A DNA stretch of 6,839 bases from Actinomycetota bacterium (lineage in GTDB: Bacteria > Actinomycetota > Actinomycetes > Nanopelagicales > Nanopelagicaceae), in assembly GCA_009704445.1 (NCBI GenBank), contig WLED01000058.1, positions 1-6,839 on the forward strand. The letters run 5' to 3'. Position 1 is the stretch's first letter, and every line of letters begins with the position of its first letter. This document shows positions 1 to 4,927 of this stretch, in pieces. The position numbers were made by a program, and so were the translations under genes. The notes beneath the pieces are model-generated. The model was given only the letters and a program-made list of their open reading frames with translations. It searched no databases and was not told where the DNA came from.

Positions 1-323
1 CAAGGGCATACCGAGGACCCGTTATCTCGTAAATCAATGGGAATGCAATAACTGCTAACGACGAACGTTACGCACTAGCCGCTTAATTGCGGCTGCCCCT
101 GAACTGATTCTCTCTTGGGTCAGGTAGCGAAAGCTACATCAGGGTCATATACAAGAGATAAGGTCATCTCGAGTCACGAGGGATGATTCGAAAATCTAGT
201 GAATCGCTAATGCAAAGCGTGTCGATTCGCGTTGCACTGGTTAAATCAAATAATTAGACTAAGTATGTAGAACTTGTTGTAGAGTGTTTGCGGACGCGGG
301 TTCGATTCCCGCCGACTCCACCA
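1..323 (+). ncRNA. ssrA: tmRNA (ssrA), 3' part, 5' end outside the window
   Basis: Transfer-messenger RNA rescues ribosomes stalled on mRNAs without a stop codon, acting with SmpB and adding a degradation tag. The sequence shows the tag reading frame (54-86, ANDERYALAA then TAA). The tag stop lies in the loop of a hairpin with arms AGCCGC (77-82) and GCGGCT (89-94). A GTAGC-GAAA-GCTAC hairpin (124-137) is typical of the pseudoknot region. The tRNA-like end has a T arm (GCGGG 296-300, loop TTCGATT, CCCGC 308-312), and the acceptor strand ends ACTCCACCA, giving a genome-encoded CCA at 321-323. The tag precedes the tRNA-like 3' end on one continuous strand, as in ordinary one-piece tmRNA. The 5' acceptor strand and promoter lie to the left of the window. 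The tag type points to Betaproteobacteria. Confidence 0.97.
54..86 (+). other. tmRNA proteolysis-tag reading frame (ANDERYALAA)
   Basis: The resume codon is GCT at 54-56. It is followed by codons for N-D-E-R-Y-A-L-A-A and a TAA stop at 84-86. The C-terminal ALAA is the classic signal recognised by ClpXP and related proteases. The NDERYALAA body is of the kind found in Burkholderiales such as Ralstonia relatives (recalled, not searched). It is not a free-standing gene: it is translated only after the stalled ribosome switches onto tmRNA. Confidence 0.95.
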
Positions 324-338
324 TTATTGATAATGGTG
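319..338. repeat. Palindrome spanning the tmRNA 3' end
   Basis: CACCATTAT (319-327) and ATAATGGTG (330-338) are perfect 9-bp inverted arms around a TG centre. The palindrome contains the encoded CCA of tmRNA (321-323). In the precursor RNA it could form an 8-bp hairpin with a TTGA loop that sequesters the CCA before 3' trimming. In DNA it could be a recognition site for a dimeric protein. Both roles are inference; only the symmetry is seen. Confidence 0.6.
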
Positions 339-356
339 CTGTCTAGCTTTAACAAT

Positions 357-392
357 AAACCCCTTATGGAATAAAAACGTAAGGGGTTTTTT
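357..392 (+). terminator. Rho-independent terminator of ssrA
   Basis: A perfect 10-bp inverted repeat, AAACCCCTTA (357-366) and TAAGGGGTTT (380-389), is separated by a 13-nt loop. The stem runs directly into a run of T, TTTTTT at 387-392. It lies 33 nt after the mature tmRNA 3' end and probably ends that transcript, which insulates the polysaccharide locus from ssrA transcription. Confidence 0.9.
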
Positions 393-565
393 GTTGTCTA
401 TGGAAACACTAGCAAACCCATCTAAAGCATTACTTCTTCAAAAAAATCCCCAAAGCCCCCCACAGCAATTTATGAAAAAATTTCCACTCTTTATTGGATC
501 AGGCTCGCTTGGTGAGCCAATAGCTCATTAGTCTGAATAAAAATTAGCGCCTAAACAAGAGGTTG

Positions 566-609
566 CCCATGAAATACAAGGCATGGGATGCCCATCAAAG
601 GGGCATCTC
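566..609. repeat. Two adjacent inverted repeats
   Basis: CCCATG (566-571) pairs with CATGGG (582-587) across a 10-nt loop. GGGATGCCC (585-593) pairs with GGGCATCTC (601-609) through nine pairs, one of them G-U, across a 7-nt loop. The two stems share bases 585-587, so in RNA only one can form fully at a time. TGCCCAT is also directly repeated (564-570 and 589-595). No T run follows either stem, so these are not simple terminators. Confidence 0.5.
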
Positions 610-673
610 TAGTGGCGATCTACTTACAAAGACCCCCCCCCGAGAGAATGATTTATCCACTTTTTATTGGTAA
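569..673 (+). CDS. Possible 34-residue small ORF containing the C9 tract
   Basis: ATG at 569 is preceded by AAGAGG (557-562) with a 6-nt gap, a better ribosome-binding site than several real genes here have. The frame runs 34 codons to TAA at 671-673. The product starts MKYKAWDAHQRG and ends STFYW; it has no signal peptide, membrane segment or motif I recognise. The nine-C run at 633-641 lies inside the frame (T-P-P-R), so a slip of one base would change the C-terminus. The hairpin at 585-609 also lies inside it. It could be a leader peptide, a remnant of a decayed gene, or chance. Nothing but the start context favours it. Confidence 0.2.
   Translation: MKYKAWDAHQRGISSGDLLTKTPPRENDLSTFYW
633..641. 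repeat. Homopolymeric C9 tract
   Basis: Nine consecutive C lie about 105 bases upstream of the regulator start and about 25 bases upstream of the predicted -35 hexamer. C or G runs of this length are known slippage sites in surface-polysaccharide loci of other bacteria. Here the tract lies in a control region or inside a doubtful small ORF, so any effect on expression is inference. Confidence 0.8.
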
Positions 674-695
674 ATAGGTGTAAAAAATAGATTAT
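667..695 (+). promoter_or_regulatory. Candidate sigma-70 promoter of the regulator/export operon
   Basis: TTGGTA (667-672) matches the -35 consensus in four of six bases. GATTAT (690-695) matches the -10 consensus in four of six, with the ideal 17-bp spacer. Transcription would start near 702, leaving a leader of about 44 nt before the ATG at 746. The flanks are very AT-rich. It is the best promoter-like pair seen in this AT-rich part, but such sequence gives chance matches easily. Confidence 0.35.
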
Positions 696-700
696 AAAAA

Positions 701-712
701 CAATAATTATTG
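701..712. promoter_or_regulatory. Candidate operator: perfect 12-bp palindrome
   Basis: CAATAATTATTG is a perfect palindrome and overlaps the predicted transcription start. The TTATTGG half-element also occurs at 664-670 and 491-497. A palindrome at +1 directly before a helix-turn-helix gene is a common layout for autoregulation, so this may be the regulator's own site. AT-rich palindromes also arise by chance. Confidence 0.35.
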
Positions 713-745
713 GTAAATCTGACTTTTAAGGTTGCACCCTGATAA

Positions 746-1156
746 ATGGTTGAGCTTAAAAATGCGTTTGTAAATGAATTTAAACGGTGCTTGACCGCTA
801 AATACGGTAAGGTACCCAGTGCCTCGCGTATCGCCAGGGACTTTACTCTAGCCTCGCCTGAAGGTATTGAGCCTATTTCAGGAGAGACTGTAAGAAAGTG
901 GTTGCTTGGGATCAACATACCGCAAAGTGCGCGGATGCGAACTCTATCGAGATGGCTAGGCTTTGATGTGTCTGTCTTCGATGTTGCATTCAAGCCAAGC
1001 AATCCCCCTACTCATAATGAATTGAATACCCGACGCAAAGTAGACAGAGAAATTTTGCACCTTCTTCAATCCTTTTCTGAACTGCAGGCGAGCGAACGGG
1101 AAACAGTTTTAGAGATTGTCGATTTATACAAGCGCTCTAGGGACGTAAAAAAATGA
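746..1156 (+). CDS. Small helix-turn-helix transcriptional regulator
   Basis: A 136-residue cytosolic protein, probably a DNA-binding regulator of the Xre/Cro-like superfamily. Helices are visible at about residues 9-21 and 25-37 (SASRIARDFTLAS). A long turn follows, then a likely recognition helix at 45-55 (SGETVRKWLLG), then IPQSARMRTLSRWLGF at 58-73. I recall the pattern 'R-KWL-G--IP------L--WLG' from regulators in other Burkholderiales. The C-terminal part (98-130) is a charged helix that may serve dimerisation; there is no peptidase or ligand domain. The start has only AAGG (728-731), 14 nt upstream, as a weak ribosome-binding site, but no other start fits the domain. Its stop overlaps the next start (ATGA, 1153-1156), so it is translationally coupled to the export genes and a local regulator of them is plausible. 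The actual target is unknown. Confidence 0.85.
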   Translation: MVELKNAFVNEFKRCLTAKYGKVPSASRIARDFTLASPEGIEPISGETVRKWLLGINIPQSARMRTLSRWLGFDVSVFDVAFKPSNPPTHNELNTRRKVDREILHLLQSFSELQASERETVLEIVDLYKRSRDVKK

Positions 1157-2130
1157 GTGTGTCCATCGCCCCTTACAAAACCCAACTGCTTTCCTTATTA
1201 GGCAGTATTAATAAAATTGGCATCGCTAAAAATAAGCTAGCTATTGGTCTAGTCATCATTCCAACGGCAATATCAATGGTTTACTTTAGCTTCATTGCTT
1301 CGGATATTTATATCTCCGAGTCACGCTTTACCATTCGCTCTGCTAGCAAAGATTCGATGTCAAATTTAGGGGGTGGTTTTGGTGGGGTCATCGGAAAGAT
1401 GGGACTCAATAACTCCGAAAATGACTCCTATACGGCAGAAAATTTCATTCAGTCTAGAGATGCATTAGCTAAATTAAATGAAAAGCTCAATATCAAAGCC
1501 GCGTATTCGGAAAGCAGCATTGATCGTCTACACCGCTTTGCTGGTATTCGCTTTTGGGATAGCAGCCTAGAGCGTTTTTACGAATACTACCTCAGCAGTA
1601 TTGTTGGCATTGCTCACGATGATAGCTCCGGCATTACCACCTTAAGCGTTCGCGCATTCGATCCCAAGCTTGCCTACGTGGTGAATCAGCAACTCAATGA
1701 ATTAAGTGAGGCACTGATCAACCGCCTAAACCTTAGAGCGCGCCAAGATATGTTGGAATTTGCCCAAAAAGAGGTGGAATTAGCAAGAGCTAAAGTGGAG
1801 GGTATTAATCAAAAGATTCATCAATTTAGAAACCAGAAGCAAACTGGACCATCCGAGCAACAAGTTGCGGTTTTTCAGCAACTGGGTAGTGAAAAAGACT
1901 TTGCCGATCGCAACTTAGCTGCTGCGTTTGCCTCCTTAGAGCAAGCCCGAATTGAGGCAATCAAAAAGCAACTGTATTTAGAACGCGTAGCCGAGCCTAG
2001 CAAACCCGACCAAGCGCTTGAGCCAAAACGCATTCGGGGCATTATCACCACCTTTGTATTAGGTTTGGTACTTTGGGGCATTGCCTCGATGATTATTGCC
2101 GGCGTGAAGGAGCATCAGCACCATGCCTAA
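1153..2130 (+). CDS. kpsE: Capsule export inner-membrane co-polymerase, KpsE/CtrB/BexC family (short form)
   Basis: A 325-residue inner-membrane and periplasmic protein that links the KpsMT exporter to the outer-membrane channel in ABC-transporter-dependent polysaccharide export. A first membrane helix lies at about 30-50, followed by the family-typical 'ES-F-IRS' start of the periplasmic domain (56-63). Then come TAENFIQSRDAL (94-105), an RFYEYY segment, and a coiled-coil arm at about 200-226. A second helical arm (about 245-280) has the conserved LEQARIEA-KKQLYLERV-EPSKPDQALEPKR stretch, leading into the second membrane helix (about 297-317) and an AGVKEHQ end. Known relatives are about 375-390 residues. 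The missing length falls between the two coiled-coil arms near residues 226-240, where the usual long 'apolar-Q-L-R-APDNP-' hairpin section is absent. The frame is intact, so this is a shortened rather than a broken gene. It overlaps the permease gene by 8 nt. Confidence 0.92.
   Translation: MSVSIAPYKTQLLSLLGSINKIGIAKNKLAIGLVIIPTAISMVYFSFIASDIYISESRFTIRSASKDSMSNLGGGFGGVIGKMGLNNSENDSYTAENFIQSRDALAKLNEKLNIKAAYSESSIDRLHRFAGIRFWDSSLERFYEYYLSSIVGIAHDDSSGITTLSVRAFDPKLAYVVNQQLNELSEALINRLNLRARQDMLEFAQKEVELARAKVEGINQKIHQFRNQKQTGPSEQQVAVFQQLGSEKDFADRNLAAAFASLEQARIEAIKKQLYLERVAEPSKPDQALEPKRIRGIITTFVLGLVLWGIASMIIAGVKEHQHHA
2106..2112 (+). promoter_or_regulatory. Ribosome-binding site fixing the permease start
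   Basis: GAAGGAG, the strongest Shine-Dalgarno sequence seen among the gene starts in the window, lies 10 nt before the ATG at 2123. It supports that start over the in-frame ATG at 2165, which has no such site. It lies inside the end of the preceding gene, consistent with tight coupling. Confidence 0.75.
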
Positions 2131-2953
2131 CACGCAGAACCCATTACATACCAGAACTAATACGATGAGCCTAAAGGATTTGTGGCAATGCCTTTGCGTT
2201 CAAATTCGAGTCATCAAAGCGCTTGTCTTGCGGGAGATGATTACTCGCTTTGGACGCCACAACATTGGATTCTTATGGATGTTTGTTGAGCCTATGATGT
2301 TCTCGATTGGCATTACGATCCTATGGACCTATATGGGTGGTCATGCTAAGGGCACTATTCCAGTAGCGGGGTTTGCTCTAACGGGTTATTCCGCAATTGT
2401 GGCTTGGCGCAACTGTGTAGGACGCACTTCAAATAGTATTAAAGCCAATAAAGCCTTGCTCTATCACCGTATGGTTACGATCTTTGATATTGCCATTAGC
2501 AGAGGTTTACTAGAATTTGCTGCAGTCACCGTGTCGTTTTTAGTACTTTCTATTTTATTTACAGAGCTAGGCCTTATGCATCTCCCATCCGATCCCTTGC
2601 AAGTGGTGATCGGATGGATACTTTTAGGTTGGTTTGTGATTGCAGCTGGATTAATTGCGGTCTACTTAGATGAGCGTTCAGAAATTTTTGAACGCGTCTG
2701 GCATGTGGCCATGTACCTCACATTACCCTTTACGGGCGCTTTTACGATGGTGAGCTGGCTACCCGAAGCTGCGCAAACCATTTTACTGTACTCGCCCATG
2801 GTCAATGCCGTAGAAATGCTACGAGAAGGTTATTTTGGCGTTGGCATTAATGCCAAATATTCCATCTCCTATTTAGTCACTTGCAATATTGTTTTGACCG
2901 GCGCCGCCCTGCTGCTACTGCAGCGCGTGAAGAAAATCATTACAGCTGACTAA
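2123..2953 (+). CDS. kpsM: Capsule polysaccharide ABC transporter permease, KpsM/CtrC/BexB family
   Basis: A 276-residue integral inner-membrane protein of the ABC-2 type that would form the pore of the polysaccharide exporter with the ATPase encoded next. Family landmarks in order: the cytoplasmic amphipathic lead-in VIKALVLREMITRFGRHNIGFLW (30-52), then FVEPM; the NKALLYHR loop (109-116); EIFERVWHVAMY (187-198); and YSPMVNAVEMLREGYFG (223-239) before the last helix. About six hydrophobic segments are apparent. Relatives are about 260 residues. The extra N-terminal 14 residues (before MSLKDLW) could mean a start at 2165, but the strong ribosome-binding site favours 2123. It overlaps the preceding gene by 8 nt and is followed after 51 nt by its ATPase. 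Confidence 0.95.
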   Translation: MPNTQNPLHTRTNTMSLKDLWQCLCVQIRVIKALVLREMITRFGRHNIGFLWMFVEPMMFSIGITILWTYMGGHAKGTIPVAGFALTGYSAIVAWRNCVGRTSNSIKANKALLYHRMVTIFDIAISRGLLEFAAVTVSFLVLSILFTELGLMHLPSDPLQVVIGWILLGWFVIAAGLIAVYLDERSEIFERVWHVAMYLTLPFTGAFTMVSWLPEAAQTILLYSPMVNAVEMLREGYFGVGINAKYSISYLVTCNIVLTGAALLLLQRVKKIITAD

Positions 2954-3004
2954 AAATAAGATACGAAAAAGCCCAAACTCAAACATACGCTCAAACAAAA
3001 ATAC

Positions 3005-3652
3005 ATGCTCACCCTCCATCACGTCACCAAGTCCTATCCCCTGCATGGCCGGATGCTGCCCGTTTTAAAGGGGATTGATTTGACTGTCACCCCAGGTCAA
3101 AAAGTGGCAATTCTGGGTCGTAATGGGGCGGGCAAGTCCACGCTCATTCGCCTGATTGGCGGCCTGGAAAAAGCCGACTCGGGTGATATTCAATCCTATA
3201 TGTCAATCTCTTGGCCCCTCGGCTATTCCGGCGGTATGCAAGGTAGCCTCACGGGCCTAGATAATATTTACTTCTTATCCCGCATTTACGGCGTTAACCC
3301 CAGCATGGTTAAAGACTACGTCAGTGACTTTACGGAATTAGGCACTTTTTTACTGGAGCCCGTTAAAACCTATTCTGCAGGCATGCGCGGCAGATTAGCC
3401 TTTGCCTTGTCAATGGCATTTGACTTTGACTGCTTATTGATCGATGAGGGTTTATCGGCTGGCGATTCAAGATTTACGCAGCGCTGCCGAGATGCCCTCA
3501 ATCAGAAAAAAGAGAAAGCGATTGTGATGGTCTCGCACTCACAAGCTAGCATTAAGGAATTTTGTGACCAGGCCTATGTTTTGCATCAAGGGCAACTGCA
3601 CCCCTTTGCATCAATGGATGCTGCCTATCAATTTTATGGCAATTGTCATTAA
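3005..3652 (+). CDS. kpsT: Capsule polysaccharide ABC transporter ATP-binding protein, KpsT/CtrD/BexA family
   Basis: A 215-residue cytosolic ATPase that would power export through the KpsM-type permease. The Walker A motif is GRNGAGKST (38-46). A Q-loop region WPLGYSGGMQGSLTG (70-84) is typical of this subfamily, and RIYG follows (93-96). The signature motif is YSAGM (123-127), the Walker B motif is CLLIDEG (143-149), and the switch histidine is in VSHS (H178). All catalytic residues expected for an active enzyme are present, and the length equals that of KpsT (about 219). The 51-nt leader upstream is poor in G and has no Shine-Dalgarno sequence, yet no other start is available and the N-terminus MLTLHHVTKSYP aligns with the family. 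Its stop overlaps the next gene's ATG by one base (TAATG). Confidence 0.96.
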   Translation: MLTLHHVTKSYPLHGRMLPVLKGIDLTVTPGQKVAILGRNGAGKSTLIRLIGGLEKADSGDIQSYMSISWPLGYSGGMQGSLTGLDNIYFLSRIYGVNPSMVKDYVSDFTELGTFLLEPVKTYSAGMRGRLAFALSMAFDFDCLLIDEGLSAGDSRFTQRCRDALNQKKEKAIVMVSHSQASIKEFCDQAYVLHQGQLHPFASMDAAYQFYGNCH

Positions 3653-4899
3653 TGCAACTAAATTCCCCTCCATTACAGCGTACTTGCCTTATCGGGCGCA
3701 ATACCTTTGCGGTCAGTAAAACCATACTAGGGGTGCTATTGTTATCGAGCTTAAGTGCTTGTTCTTTGTTTAATACCTGGCTACCAGGCTCTGGCCCCAT
3801 ACGGGGCGATGTGGGTTCAAGTAATAATTTATCGCTACAGGCGGATCCCAATGCGCCAACGGTGCAATTGATTGATGTGACCGAGCGCGTTTTACGAGAA
3901 ATCAACCAATCTAAAAAACGCAGTGAGTTTGCAAATCTCTTCCAAGCAGTGCCCGCCAACCGAAATATCGTAGGGCCAGGCGACGTGTTAGAAGTAAATA
4001 TTTGGGAAGCCTCGCCAGCCATGCTGTTTGGTAGCACCTCAAGCGCATCGCTCTCCATTGTCAATGCCTCTACTTCCAAAGCTACCACCCTACCCGAGCA
4101 AATGGTCAGCCTCGATGGAATAATCTCGATTCCGTTTGTGGGCACGATCAAAGTATCTGGCAAAACCACCCAAGATATCGGCACTGAAATCACCGCAGCC
4201 CTTAAGGGAAAAGCCAACTTCCCCCAGGTGTTAGTTCGTATGACACGCAACACTACGTCTGCAGTAACCGTTGTGGGTGAAGTCAATACCAGCCAGCTCA
4301 TTCCGCTCTCACCAAAACAAGAGAAATTACTTGACGTCATTGCCGCTTCAGGCGGAGTCAAGCAACCCATTAATAAGATCACGATTCAGTTAGCACGCAA
4401 TGGCGAAGTACACAGCATGCCACTCGAGTCCGTTATCAAAGACCCCAAACAAAATATCCCGCTTACCTCGGGTGATGTGATTACAGCTTACTTTCAGCCC
4501 TACAGCTTTACCGCTTTAGGAGCAACAGGTCAAAATCAAGAGGTCACCTTTGAGGCTCAAGGCATTTCCTTAGTACAAGCGTTGGCTCGAGTGGGCGGCG
4601 TACAAGATAACCGCGCGGATGCAAGAGGCGTATTTATTTTCCGCTTTGAAGAACCTGAGGCAGTACCAGAAGAGGCCAAGAGGGGCATCAAAACTGCAGA
4701 AAATAAAGTACCCGTCATTTACCGCATGAACCTGACCGATGGCTCGGCATTTTTAACAGCTCAAAACTTTGCTATTAAAAACAAGGATGTGCTCTACGTA
4801 TCCAACGCCTCATCAGTAGAGCTACAAAAGTTCCTCAATATCCTGGTATCAGCGGTATATCCCATTGTTAACGTCGGCAATATTGCTGCAGGTAACTGA
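3652..4899 (+). CDS. Outer-membrane polysaccharide export lipoprotein (BexD/CtrA/Wza family)
   Basis: A 415-residue lipoprotein that should form the outer-membrane channel for the exported polymer. The signal peptide has basic residues to K23, a hydrophobic stretch TILGVLLLSSL, and the lipobox LSAC with the acylated cysteine at C37. After a linker comes the polysaccharide-export domain (about 104-200) with RNIVGPGDVLEVNIWEA, SLDGIISIPFVGTIKVSG and LVRMTRN. Two SLBB-type domains follow (about 203-280 and 284-385). A C-terminal segment (about 387-412) is rich in hydrophobic residues and could be the membrane-crossing helix seen in Wza. Length is close to CtrA and BexD (about 390) and shorter than KpsD (about 560). 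An in-frame TTG at 3643 would add three residues; I prefer ATG at 3652 because it overlaps the ATPase stop (TAATG) and is a normal start. No clear ribosome-binding site is seen, so coupling is likely. Confidence 0.93.
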   Translation: MQLNSPPLQRTCLIGRNTFAVSKTILGVLLLSSLSACSLFNTWLPGSGPIRGDVGSSNNLSLQADPNAPTVQLIDVTERVLREINQSKKRSEFANLFQAVPANRNIVGPGDVLEVNIWEASPAMLFGSTSSASLSIVNASTSKATTLPEQMVSLDGIISIPFVGTIKVSGKTTQDIGTEITAALKGKANFPQVLVRMTRNTTSAVTVVGEVNTSQLIPLSPKQEKLLDVIAASGGVKQPINKITIQLARNGEVHSMPLESVIKDPKQNIPLTSGDVITAYFQPYSFTALGATGQNQEVTFEAQGISLVQALARVGGVQDNRADARGVFIFRFEEPEAVPEEAKRGIKTAENKVPVIYRMNLTDGSAFLTAQNFAIKNKDVLYVSNASSVELQKFLNILVSAVYPIVNVGNIAAGN

Positions 4900-4927
4900 A
4901 CTTATTAAAAAAGGTCACAACTAACCC

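Larger units (their letters stand above)
393..745. other. Intergenic control region, no convincing gene
   Basis: This 353-base stretch separates the ssrA terminator from the regulator gene. It contains a GGCTCGC/GTGAGCC hairpin with one G-U pair (502-518), two adjacent hairpins (566-587 and 585-609), a C6 run (456-461) and a C9 run (633-641). It also has a 15-bp near-repeat (483-497 and 656-670), a 12-bp direct repeat (664-675 and 707-718), and a 12-bp palindrome (701-712) just before the regulator. Two short ORFs exist, one with a credible ribosome-binding site, but neither resembles anything I know. No tRNA, no attachment-site copy of the tmRNA end and no ops/JUMPstart antiterminator element were found. 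It most likely holds the promoter and operators of the export operon, perhaps with decayed sequence. Confidence 0.6.

Noticed and set aside
502..518. GGCTCGC/GTGAGCC hairpin as a second terminator.
   Set aside because: No T run follows on either strand within a usual distance. The stem is short and contains a G-U pair.
400..531. 43-codon ORF on the + strand just after the ssrA terminator (METLANPSKA...).
   Set aside because: No ribosome-binding site: the ATG lies 8 bases after the terminator T run, and the product has no recognisable features. Probably chance or a remnant.
611..623. AGTGGCGATCTAC as an ops/JUMPstart (RfaH recruitment) element, often found before capsule operons.
   Set aside because: It lacks the core GGCGGTAG, so the resemblance is too weak.
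324..745. A duplicated tmRNA 3' end that would mark an integrated island attachment site.
   Set aside because: I found no second copy of the T-arm/acceptor sequence anywhere in the window.
664..1002. 112-codon ORF on the - strand opposite the regulator gene.
   Set aside because: It lies mostly antisense to the well-supported helix-turn-helix gene and has no plausible protein features.
1875..2081. 68-codon ORF on the - strand inside the co-polymerase gene.
   Set aside because: It is antisense to a conserved coding segment and has no supporting features.
3643..3651. TTG start for the export lipoprotein, three codons upstream of the ATG.
   Set aside because: No ribosome-binding site supports it. 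The ATG at 3652 overlaps the previous stop as TAATG and gives a normal lipoprotein signal peptide.
3552..4382. 276-codon ORF on the - strand opposite the export lipoprotein gene.
   Set aside because: The + strand frame encodes a clear lipoprotein with polysaccharide-export and SLBB domains. The reverse frame is a shadow with no domain.
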